This document shows, one piece after another, positions 17,095 through 24,914 of a DNA stretch of 64,000 nucleotides (position 1 is its first letter; each line of letters starts with the position of its first letter). Source of the stretch: Phycisphaerae bacterium (GTDB lineage Bacteria > Planctomycetota > Phycisphaerae > UBA1845 > PWPN01). The stretch lies in NCBI GenBank assembly GCA_018003015.1, contig JAGNEZ010000019.1:33409-97408 (forward strand), given 5' to 3'. The translations under genes were made by a program, and so were the position numbers. Below the pieces are notes generated by a model. It was not told where the DNA came from. It saw only the letters and a list, made by a program, of their open reading frames with translations, and made no database searches.

Positions 17095-19575
17095 TCAGAC
17101 CAGCCCCACGCGCCTGCGAACCGTCCATTCGACGACGAGCAGCGACACGAGGGCCAAGTACCAAATCCAGGGATGATCCCCCACCAGACGGATGCGCTCA
17201 CTCTGTCGGAACTCCGCCTGACCGGCAGACGCCCGAATACGATCCAGAAGCCGGGGAAGATCCGCCAGGGGCACGTACTGCCCGCCGACCACCTCCGTCC
17301 GAGCGGCCATGCGCCTCAGGGTCTCGAGATCGGCCAGCGGCTCCGCGAGTTCCTGATCCACCAAGGCCACCACAAATGCAGCCTGAACCTTGTCCACGAG
17401 CTGCTCACCCGCGCGGGCGACGACTTCAACGTGGTATTCGCCAACGCGGTCTGGCGTCAGCCTGGCCTCGAAACCACCCTTTGCCCGCACAAACTGCACC
17501 GGAAGCACCGTACCGCCGGGCACCTTCAGCGATCCAGTCACTCGAATTCCGGCCGGTTCCTGCCCTGTATCGGGATCGATGACTCCTGCTCGCAGCTGGA
17601 CCGAGTCTACCCCCGGCCGAAGACGCGCCAGGTCGTATCTCGGACGATCGGTGCTCGCCCAAACGTTCGGCCGACGGTCGGCCAGCCATAGCACCAACTG
17701 CCTCCAGAATCGCTGCTGCAGCTCGCGGCCCCGCGGGTCGGAAAACGACCACTGCCAGGTTGAATCGAAGGCTAATACGCCCACTCGCCCTCTGCCGGAC
17801 TGCTGGACCACCATCAGCGGACTGTCATCCATGCTCCTGAGCAGCACCTCGGCCGAGGGAGCCGGACGGGCAAGCCGGGCACATCCCGCGAACGGCGGCA
17901 GCCGCACCCACGCCGCCCCGCTCGTGGCAACGTCCGGATCCAGCCGGCAGACCGGATGGACGCGCCCGGCATCCGTCAGCTCGAAAGGCACCGGCCCGGG
18001 CAGCTCGCCAACGGCCGATCCGCCAACCGGAAGCACCTCCGCCAGCGGGCCGTCAGCCAACCCTCCCCCCATCGTTCGTACACACCCAACAAGCACCAGC
18101 CCGCATTGGCCCCCCACCACGGCATCACGAAGCTCGGCCTGGATGGCCGGCGTCAGAAATCCCGACTCAATGTCCCCGATCAGCACCACACGATGACGAC
18201 CCAACTCGGACCCAAGACCGCCACCCTCGCCGCGGTTGGCCTTGCGAACCAGTTGGTCGACATCCAGGCGGGTCACCCGCAACTCCCGGGCCGCGGCCAG
18301 AGCCCGCACGATCGCCGCCCGCTCATAGCGCGGGCGATCCACATACAAAACGGATATCGAATCCTGACTCACGCGGACAAACTGGGAGAGCTCCGCCGGC
18401 TCCGTGACCCCGGCCGCCGTCTTGGCTTCCACCGTCACCCGGTGCAGCCCCCCGTCGCTCATCGCCGGCGAGAACTCGATCCGCACCGACTCGCGAGGCA
18501 GGGTCGGCTCCACCCTCTTCGATGCGACTCGAACGTCGTCGATCAGCAGGGAAACCTCGACCTGCTGGCTCGCCAGCCCTGTGGCCAGAAACTCGGCCGC
18601 GACCGGCAGCCGGTTGTCGATGGCAATCTGCGACGGAGCGTCCAGTCGCCGTCCCTGCAGCCCCCGAACCTGTCCCACGGGCTGATCGCTGCCCACCCCC
18701 ACTGCGTACAAGGGAATCCCCAGAGCCGCCAGATCAATGCCCACCTCCTCGGGCCGAGAGAGTACCGAAGCATTGTCCCTCCCGTCGGAAATGGCGATGA
18801 CCCCCGCCACCTTCCGGCGGGTCTGTTCCAGGGCACCAGCCACCTGCCGAACCGCTTCCGCCAATGCGGTCGAACCCCCTTCGCCATCCAGATCCGCCGC
18901 CCCGCCAGACTTCGCTTCACGATCGAAGACGAACCACCGAATGTCCACGGACTCGCCGAGCCGATCCAGCGAAGCACCCGCTCGATCCACGCTCGCCTTC
19001 ACGGCTTCCAGGCGGGTCATGAACGATGACCGGCTTGCGTCGCCGACAGGAACGGCGTCACGAACAGTCATCGAGCGGGAGTTGTCCAGGGCGAATCCAA
19101 TGGCTGCGCGCTCGCGAACCACATGGGTCCACTGCAACACCGGCCCGATCACGACCATCAGAACCACGAACACAACCAGCACCCTGACTCCCGGCAGTAA
19201 CCAGCGCCAAGGAAACGACAGCGATCGGTTCGTCCGTTGATAACTCCGCCACAGCCACAGAACCGACAGGATCCCCGTGACCAGGCAGGCGTATACCGGC
19301 ATCGAGGAATCGAACGCAGGCCTGAAAACCATCACCGCCAGAACCACGACCAGGACCACGACCGATAAAACCAGCCATCGGGTCCGGCGACCGGTAGGAC
19401 GACTGCCCTGGATAACGTACCGACCGAGCTCCAGCAATAACAGGCCAGCTGCGGCCGCCCACAACCAGCCCGCCAGGTCCGGAGTGTCAACTTCAAACGT
19501 GACGAAACCCATGGCTCCTGAATCATGATACTCCCGATAACCGCCGCGAGCGATCAGCGCCACGACCCCCTCCAT
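17095..19575 (-). CDS. Membrane protein with VWA domain and glutamine amidotransferase-like domain
   Basis: An 826-aa inner-membrane protein. Hydrophobic segments lie at about 35-55, 66-84, 94-110 and 129-148, and one more near the C-terminus (WIWYLALVSLLVVEW). After the fourth segment comes a von Willebrand A domain with a complete MIDAS DxSxS (D164, S166, S168) and VAGVIAISDGRDN. The middle holds a GATase1-like fold (YVDRPRYERAAIVRAL, VVLIGDIESGF, GQCGLVLVGC) without an obvious catalytic triad. Such proteins are common in planctomycetes, often near MoxR/DUF58 genes, which are absent here. Start uncertain: the GTG/ATG at 19575 or the ATG at 19512. Confidence 0.75.
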   Translation of the reverse strand: MEGVVALIARGGYREYHDSGAMGFVTFEVDTPDLAGWLWAAAAGLLLLELGRYVIQGSRPTGRRTRWLVLSVVVLVVVLAVMVFRPAFDSSMPVYACLVTGILSVLWLWRSYQRTNRSLSFPWRWLLPGVRVLVVFVVLMVVIGPVLQWTHVVRERAAIGFALDNSRSMTVRDAVPVGDASRSSFMTRLEAVKASVDRAGASLDRLGESVDIRWFVFDREAKSGGAADLDGEGGSTALAEAVRQVAGALEQTRRKVAGVIAISDGRDNASVLSRPEEVGIDLAALGIPLYAVGVGSDQPVGQVRGLQGRRLDAPSQIAIDNRLPVAAEFLATGLASQQVEVSLLIDDVRVASKRVEPTLPRESVRIEFSPAMSDGGLHRVTVEAKTAAGVTEPAELSQFVRVSQDSISVLYVDRPRYERAAIVRALAAARELRVTRLDVDQLVRKANRGEGGGLGSELGRHRVVLIGDIESGFLTPAIQAELRDAVVGGQCGLVLVGCVRTMGGGLADGPLAEVLPVGGSAVGELPGPVPFELTDAGRVHPVCRLDPDVATSGAAWVRLPPFAGCARLARPAPSAEVLLRSMDDSPLMVVQQSGRGRVGVLAFDSTWQWSFSDPRGRELQQRFWRQLVLWLADRRPNVWASTDRPRYDLARLRPGVDSVQLRAGVIDPDTGQEPAGIRVTGSLKVPGGTVLPVQFVRAKGGFEARLTPDRVGEYHVEVVARAGEQLVDKVQAAFVVALVDQELAEPLADLETLRRMAARTEVVGGQYVPLADLPRLLDRIRASAGQAEFRQSERIRLVGDHPWIWYLALVSLLVVEWTVRRRVGLV

Positions 19576-19634
19576 TCACGACCCCCGCCACCCATCTGCC
19601 AAAGCACCTCCCCGGGTATGCCGAAATAGAGAGT

Positions 19635-19655
19635 ATCCAGACCGTGTTTCTGGAT
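19635..19655. repeat. Inverted repeat between the VWA gene and cheB
   Basis: ATCCAGA and TCTGGAT form perfect 7-base arms around a 7-base spacer, in the 121-base gap between two divergent genes. The size and placement fit a dimeric regulator's operator, or a hairpin in the cheB leader 42 bases before its ATG. Confidence 0.4.
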
Positions 19656-19696
19656 GTGATTCATAACCCAGTGGCTCCGCCCTGCGTCCCAGAACC

Positions 19697-20800
19697 ATGT
19701 CCATGAATCTGACCCGAGTCCTGATCGTCGATGACAGCGCGGTGGTCAGGAAGATCCTGGCCACCACTCTGGGAAGCGATCCGCGAATCGAGGTGGTCGG
19801 GGCTGCAACCGACGGCCGAGACGCCTTGGTGAAAATCCACTCGCTACGCCCCGATGTGGTCACGCTGGACGTGGAGATGCCCAGACTCAACGGCCTGGGC
19901 GTCCTGGAACGCGTGCCCAGCCGGGCACCCGTGGCATTCGTCATGGTTTCTTCGTTGACCCAGTCCGGCGCCCGGATCACCATGGAAGCCCTGCACAAGG
20001 GAGCGTTTGATTTCGTCACCAAGCCGCGCCCGGGTCGCATGACCGGATCCGCCGATTTCCGCACCCGCCTCTGCGAACGCGTGCTGGCAGCGGCCCGCAA
20101 CAAGTACCGGCGACGTGTGATCTCCTCCAGGACAATCCCGACCAACGCCCCGTCGCTGCCACCCAGCCAGGTCCGAGGCTGGGTCGTCGCGATCGGTATC
20201 AGTTGCGGCGGCCCGCAGACACTCATGGAAATGCTCCCCGCGTTCCCCAGCGACTTCCCCCCCATCTTGCTGACGCAGCACATGCCTGCCGCGTTCACCT
20301 CCTCCTTCGCCAGGTACCTCAACGCCGCCTCTTCCATGACCGTTGTGCAGGCCACGCACCTCGCTCGTATTGAAAGCGGACACGTCTACGTCGCCCCCGG
20401 AAACCGACATCTCCGCATCAACCGCCGCAACGCCTCCCTGGTCATCGAACTCGACGACGGCCCCAAAGTCAGCGGGCACCGCCCTTCCGCTGACACCCTC
20501 TTCGATTCCGTGGCCCGCACCTGCGGCCCCTTCGCGATCGGCATCATCATGACCGGAATGGGCGCCGACGGCGCCCAAGGCCTTCGCCAGATGAGGCAGA
20601 ATGGAGCCTGGACCATCGCCCAGGATGAACAAACCAGCCTCGTCTATGGCATGCCCAAAGAAGCCGTCAGGATCGGGGCGGCCGACGGCGTCGTTCCGCT
20701 TCCCAAGATCCCCCTGACGGTTGCCCGACTGATGTCACGCGGACCCAAGAAAGCCACAACCAGCCCTCAAACCCAGTCTCTCCAACTGTCGATAACTTGA
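19697..20800 (+). CDS. cheB: Protein-glutamate methylesterase CheB
   Basis: CheB demethylates chemoreceptors. The N-terminal receiver has D12/D13, phosphoacceptor D58 and K109; the C-terminal esterase has the triad S169 (in GISCGG), H195 (TQHMP) and D291 (GMGADG), all aligned to the Salmonella enzyme with a constant offset of about five. The 367-aa length is normal. No other chemotaxis gene (cheR, cheA, mcp) is visible here, although a CheY-like protein lies 2.7 kb away on the other strand. An orphan role in a non-flagellar chemosensory array is possible. Confidence 0.93.
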   Translation: MSMNLTRVLIVDDSAVVRKILATTLGSDPRIEVVGAATDGRDALVKIHSLRPDVVTLDVEMPRLNGLGVLERVPSRAPVAFVMVSSLTQSGARITMEALHKGAFDFVTKPRPGRMTGSADFRTRLCERVLAAARNKYRRRVISSRTIPTNAPSLPPSQVRGWVVAIGISCGGPQTLMEMLPAFPSDFPPILLTQHMPAAFTSSFARYLNAASSMTVVQATHLARIESGHVYVAPGNRHLRINRRNASLVIELDDGPKVSGHRPSADTLFDSVARTCGPFAIGIIMTGMGADGAQGLRQMRQNGAWTIAQDEQTSLVYGMPKEAVRIGAADGVVPLPKIPLTVARLMSRGPKKATTSPQTQSLQLSIT

Positions 20801-20826
20801 TCTGAAGGCCCACCCCGGTCTACAGT
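20797..20826 (+). promoter_or_regulatory. Possible sigma70 promoter upstream of the secreted protein at 20898
   Basis: TTGATC (20797-20802) and TACAGT (20821-20826) are 18 bases apart, each matching four of six consensus positions. The -35 overlaps the end of cheB, and the predicted leader is about 65 bases. Confidence 0.4.
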
Positions 20827-20897
20827 AGGGTAGCGACCCCACAGTGCGAGGAGGCCCGGTACGCCCCCTTTTCAGTCTCGCTGAAAGGACCGCTCGG

Positions 20898-22304
20898 ATG
20901 AGTACACGGATCACGCCCCCACGGACTTCATGGAATGCAGCCTGCATCGCAACCGCTGCAACCCTCCTCCTCGGCACCGCCACGACCTGGGGGCAGGGCT
21001 TCACCGGCGGCATCTCCTACAACCGCGCTCACTCGCCTTCACTCAGCGGCCCGTCCAGATCGCTGACCAACAGCTTCGCCATGATGTCCGGCCAATCGCC
21101 GGCCAACGGCCTGGACACTCGGCGCTTCGGGGCAGCCAATACCATCCAGAACGCAAACGCCATGAGCTCTTGGCAGCGAATGGGTGCCCGATCGCGGGCC
21201 AACACCGCCCTGTCGTCCCCCTTCGGCCAACAAGGCCGCGCATCATTGACCAGATTGGCCGTCACCGGAAGCAGCCTCGCAAGCCCCGCAGCCGCCCCGG
21301 GCCTCAACTATCGACCGGCGAACCCGGGCAACTTGCTCACCAGACTCACCCCGGGCGGCAGCCGGCGCGGCCCGTCCATCGGTGACGTCGTCCAGGGAAG
21401 CCGGAGCTTCGACGCGACGGTGATCAGTTGGCAGAACACCACCAACTACTACGCAGGCGGTTTCCTGCCCAGCTCCGCAACCAACATGAACATGCCCACT
21501 TCTGAAAACCAGGTTCAAACTGCAAAAACCACTACCCCCAGGACCACGAGCGGCCCCGCCCCAGATGGGAGCGAGACGCCCGTCGAGCCAACCCAGATCA
21601 TCACACCCGGCGCCGGGCAATTCACGCCCATCGAGGCTGAACGCCAGCGATTGGAGGCTGACCGCCAACTCATCGAGGAGCGAAGGAGTAGCTACGAGGC
21701 CAGGGGCAAGGAGCGATTCAAGCAGGTCCGCTACCAGGAAGCCAGAGACCTGTTGATGCTCGCGGAAACGGTCGCCCAGAACGACCTCGAGCAACGCGCC
21801 CGAGTCAGGCTGCTCTTGTTCTATACCCATATCGCGACCGAGGAATACAACCAGGCAACCGCTGACCTCAGATGGCTTGCCACATTCGATCGCACCGCCC
21901 GCGAGTATCGCGGACTCAAAGCCCTGCAGGAGGCTGTTCGAGATCCGGCGGGATTGAGCAGCACCCTCTTCAGAGACCAACCAGAGTTCGCCACCATCAG
22001 CACCAAAGTGCGTCTTTCCCTCCCCTCAAAAGAGCCCGCCTATATCGCCATCAGGGCCATGATGGCCTGGGCGGAACGCGACGCTACCGGAGCCTTGGCG
22101 CTCAGTAAGGAGGCCGCGGCAGCGTTCCGCGCCAAGCAACAGGAAGAGGAGAGGAAGAAGTCCGAGAAAGCCCAAGCCCCCGCCCGCGCGACAGACGAGA
22201 GCGCCCGACTCTACGAGGAAATGAACGAGTGGCCCATCCATTTCACGGCGATGATGTCCAAGGCCGCTGCAGCGGTCGCAGCGACCCCGTCAGCTCGCCC
22301 ATGA
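20898..22304 (+). CDS. Secreted protein of unknown function with C-terminal helical repeats
   Basis: The 468-aa product has a signal peptide (about residues 10-36, ending TTWGQG). The first 200 residues are low-complexity, rich in Asn, Ser, Gly and Arg. The second half is helical and charged, with a coiled-coil-like start (IEAERQRLEADRQLIEERR) and TPR-like helices (RYQEARDLLMLAETVAQ, ATEEYNQATADLRWLATF). The start at 20898 is supported by GAAAGGA and the signal peptide. I do not recognise a family. It could have a structural role in the periplasm or cell envelope. No operon partner: the next gene starts 167 bases later with its own candidate promoter. Confidence 0.7.
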   Translation: MSTRITPPRTSWNAACIATAATLLLGTATTWGQGFTGGISYNRAHSPSLSGPSRSLTNSFAMMSGQSPANGLDTRRFGAANTIQNANAMSSWQRMGARSRANTALSSPFGQQGRASLTRLAVTGSSLASPAAAPGLNYRPANPGNLLTRLTPGGSRRGPSIGDVVQGSRSFDATVISWQNTTNYYAGGFLPSSATNMNMPTSENQVQTAKTTTPRTTSGPAPDGSETPVEPTQIITPGAGQFTPIEAERQRLEADRQLIEERRSSYEARGKERFKQVRYQEARDLLMLAETVAQNDLEQRARVRLLLFYTHIATEEYNQATADLRWLATFDRTAREYRGLKALQEAVRDPAGLSSTLFRDQPEFATISTKVRLSLPSKEPAYIAIRAMMAWAERDATGALALSKEAAAAFRAKQQEEERKKSEKAQAPARATDESARLYEEMNEWPIHFTAMMSKAAAAVAATPSARP

Positions 22305-22322
22305 TGGCGTAAGAAAACCACC

Positions 22323-22344
22323 GGCCGGCCCTGAACAGCCGGCC
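22323..22344 (+). terminator. Weak hairpin downstream of the secreted protein gene
   Basis: GGCCGGC and GCCGGCC form a 7-bp stem with an 8-base loop 18 bases after the stop at 22304. There is no T-run, so intrinsic termination is doubtful; a Rho-type end or a transcript-stabilising stem is equally possible. Confidence 0.3.
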
Positions 22345-22435
22345 CGCCCGGGGCCATAACCAGGTCCCCTAGACCGCGCCGTAAGGAAGACGCCAACGAC
22401 CAAACCGGGCGAATCTCCAGGAGGCCCGTCGGGTA

Positions 22436-22464
22436 TTGACTTGCCGGCCCCATGAACCGATAGT
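22436..22464 (+). promoter_or_regulatory. Candidate promoter giving a leaderless mRNA for the CapD-like gene
   Basis: TTGACT (22436-22441) and GATAGT (22459-22464) are 17 bases apart, matching five and four consensus positions. Transcription would begin near 22471, directly at the ATG at 22472. No Shine-Dalgarno sequence precedes this ATG, which fits a leaderless transcript. Confidence 0.4.
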
Positions 22465-22471
22465 GCCATCC

Positions 22472-24577
22472 ATGAGCGACGCATCAGCGATACGCAGGCT
22501 GACCTGGCGGCCATACCCGTTTATCTGGCGGTCGCTCCTCCTCCACTCAGTGGTCTTCGCCCTGTGTTTGTTCCTGTCCTTCATGGCCGCCTACGGACCC
22601 TACCCCCCCGAGCGAAACAGCGTTTTCGACTTTGGATCAGGCTACTACTACTACCATCCTGCCGCAGACAAGGGAACCGGAACCGGTCAGGAACTCGTCT
22701 ACTGGTTCTCGCGCGAGTTCCTGACATTCCTCCCCGTCGCCCTTGTCATTAAAATAGCGGTTTTTGGTTTTCTTGGGATTTATAGGGAGTCATGGCGGTA
22801 CGTCGGCCTGAGCGACGTATTCAGAATCACCACCGCCTCCTACATCAGCGCTTTCCTCTGCGTGGCAATGGCCTATCTCGGCACCTACGTGCTCATCCCC
22901 GCCGGTGTACTGTCCGAGCCCCCCGCCAAGTGGGTCCCCGACCGGGTCCTGCTGCTGGACTGGTTCTTCACTATGGTCCTGGTGGCCTCGGCCCGCATCA
23001 GCTACCGACTCTACTACGAGAAAGTCTACGATCCCACCGATGCGTCGGGAACGCGCCTGCTCATCGTCGGAGCCGGCGACGTGGGGGACTCCATCCTCCG
23101 CGAAGTCGTCCGCGACACCACCGCCCGCTACCACGTCATCGGACTCCTCGACGACAATCCCCGCAAACACGGAACACGAATTCGCGGCGTCGATGTGCTC
23201 GGGCCACCGGAAGCACTCCCGACCATCGCCGAGAAACAAGAGGTCCAGGAAGTCCTCTTCGCCATGCCCGACGCGCCTCAAAAACGTATCCGGGAACTCG
23301 TGAATCGCTGCACCAGGCAGGGCCTGAATCTCCGCTTCCGCACCGTGCCCGCGGTCAGCGATCTGATCGCAGGACGAGTCGAGATCAGTCAGATCAAGCC
23401 CGTCGATATCGAGGACCTGCTCGGCCGAGACCCCATCACCCTGGATAGCGATGCCATCGGCGACTACCTCCGGGACAAGGTCGTGCTGGTCACCGGCGCC
23501 GGCGGATCCATCGGCTCCGAAATGTGCCGCCAGATCTGCCGGTTCAAGCCCCGGCGATTGCTGCTCCTCGAACGCATGGAAAACGCACTCTTCGAGATCA
23601 ATCGCCAGTTGGCCCGCAGCTTCCCGGACATCGACCGGGTGCCTTGCGTGGCCGACATCGGCGACTTCGATCGGATCCGGCAGATCCTGCGAACCGAGCG
23701 CCCCACCGCCATCTTCCACGCCGCCGCCCACAAGCACGTGCCTATGATGGAGTGGAATCCCGGAGAGGCCATCAAGAACAACATCGTCGGCACGCGAGTG
23801 CTGGCCGATGCCGCCAACGAGCACGGGATCGCCAAGTTCGTGATGATCTCCACCGACAAGGCCGTCAACCCCACCAGCGTGATGGGCTGCACCAAACGAG
23901 TGGCGGAGATGTACGTCCAGCAACTGTCCGCGGCAACCGGCGGCAAGACCGAATTCGTCACCGTCCGGTTCGGAAACGTCCTCGGCAGCAGCGGAAGCGT
24001 GGTCCCCATCTTCAAGGAACAGATCGCACGCGGCGGCCCAGTGACCATCACCCATCGCGACATGGTCCGCTACTTCATGACCATCCCCGAGGCCTCTCAA
24101 CTCGTGCTCCAGGCCGGAGCCATGGGCAAGGGCGGTGAGATCTTCCTCCTGGATATGGGCGAACCGGTCCGTATCCTCCAATTGGCCGAGACCCTCATCA
24201 CCCTGTGTGGCCTTCGCCCCAAGGACGACATCGAAATCGTTGAGACCGGTATGCGCCCAGGAGAAAAGCTCTTCGAAGAACTGTCTATCACCGGAGAAGA
24301 CGTCAGCCGTACCGCCCACCCCAAAATCGGCATCATCAAGAAGCGACCCGAAGACTTCAACCGCGTCTGCCAGCGCATCCAGCTCCTGGTCAGCATCGCT
24401 GATACGGCCACATCCGAAGAGATCCGGCGCGAACTCCAGGCAACCGTCCCGGAATACACCCCTTCCGTCCCCGCCCCGGCACCCAGGCCCGCCGCCGCCC
24501 CGGACCGAACCCACCTCTCCCTGGCCGGCAACTCACCCAACCCCGAGCCCAACCGCGCATCCCCATCCCCCAGATAG
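22472..24577 (+). CDS. Membrane nucleotide-sugar 4,6-dehydratase/epimerase of the CapD/WbpM family
   Basis: A 701-aa inner-membrane enzyme for modified UDP-sugars in surface polysaccharides. About four hydrophobic segments fill residues 20-165, then a first Rossmann domain (RLLIVGAGDVGDSIL near 200) and a second SDR domain with TGAGGSIGS. The catalytic region reads VMISTDKAVNPTSVMGCTKR; the usual SDR Tyr is Met, as in FlaA1/WbpM-type 4,6-dehydratases, with Lys retained. VRFGNVLGSSGSV and the C-terminal MRPGEKLFEEL are family hallmarks. The tail is Pro/Ala-rich. A third membrane segment is encoded by an unusually AT-rich stretch (about 22748-22790). No glycosyltransferase cluster surrounds it. 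Confidence 0.9.
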   Translation: MSDASAIRRLTWRPYPFIWRSLLLHSVVFALCLFLSFMAAYGPYPPERNSVFDFGSGYYYYHPAADKGTGTGQELVYWFSREFLTFLPVALVIKIAVFGFLGIYRESWRYVGLSDVFRITTASYISAFLCVAMAYLGTYVLIPAGVLSEPPAKWVPDRVLLLDWFFTMVLVASARISYRLYYEKVYDPTDASGTRLLIVGAGDVGDSILREVVRDTTARYHVIGLLDDNPRKHGTRIRGVDVLGPPEALPTIAEKQEVQEVLFAMPDAPQKRIRELVNRCTRQGLNLRFRTVPAVSDLIAGRVEISQIKPVDIEDLLGRDPITLDSDAIGDYLRDKVVLVTGAGGSIGSEMCRQICRFKPRRLLLLERMENALFEINRQLARSFPDIDRVPCVADIGDFDRIRQILRTERPTAIFHAAAHKHVPMMEWNPGEAIKNNIVGTRVLADAANEHGIAKFVMISTDKAVNPTSVMGCTKRVAEMYVQQLSAATGGKTEFVTVRFGNVLGSSGSVVPIFKEQIARGGPVTITHRDMVRYFMTIPEASQLVLQAGAMGKGGEIFLLDMGEPVRILQLAETLITLCGLRPKDDIEIVETGMRPGEKLFEELSITGEDVSRTAHPKIGIIKKRPEDFNRVCQRIQLLVSIADTATSEEIRRELQATVPEYTPSVPAPAPRPAAAPDRTHLSLAGNSPNPEPNRASPSPR

Positions 24578-24696
24578 TCGACCGCCGCAGCCGGGAAACC
24601 ATCGCCGGACCTGAACCCAGGCCCACTCGCCCCCCTCACCCCCTGGACTGCTTCGCCAAGCCAAGAGACCTCCTCACCCAAAGGGCCAGCCCAGCT

Positions 24697-24724
24697 TTGA
24701 CCTCCACCCGAAGTCAAGTATAAT
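24697..24724 (+). promoter_or_regulatory. Strong sigma70-type promoter for the FHA-GAF histidine kinase
   Basis: TTGACC (24697-24702) and a perfect TATAAT (24719-24724) are 16 bases apart. It is the best -10 element in the first half of the window, and the only gene downstream on this strand is the kinase at 24915. Confidence 0.65.
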
Positions 24725-24731
24725 CGATTAT
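24720..24731. promoter_or_regulatory. Perfect palindrome overlapping the kinase promoter (possible operator)
   Basis: ATAATCGATTAT is a perfect 12-base palindrome that begins inside the -10 hexamer and extends to the expected transcription start. A protein bound here would block RNA polymerase. The regulator is unknown. Confidence 0.45.
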
Positions 24732-24914
24732 CCCAAGGCGGCCCTTCGTTCCACCGCCGAGGGGTCCGTTCCACCTTGATGACACTGCCTGCGAGCCCGA
24801 ACATGAAACCGCGACGGCCGCAAAACGTATAAGTAAGGGCAGCAATTCCGGTCGTGCGCTGCCTCGAATCGACGACAATGCGAATCGGCTAGGAAGCTTA
24901 CCGAGGGCACGGAC

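Larger units (their letters stand above)
24578..24914. other. Intergenic region before the FHA kinase
   Basis: The 337 bases hold no convincing gene. They contain a strong promoter (24697-24724) and a palindrome overlapping it (24720-24731), then a leader of about 185 bases of average composition up to the GTG at 24915. Confidence 0.6.

Noticed and set aside
18300..18700. Glutamine amidotransferase activity in the VWA membrane protein
   Set aside because: The fold resembles GATase1, but no convincing Cys-His-Glu triad is visible, so an enzymatic role was not claimed.
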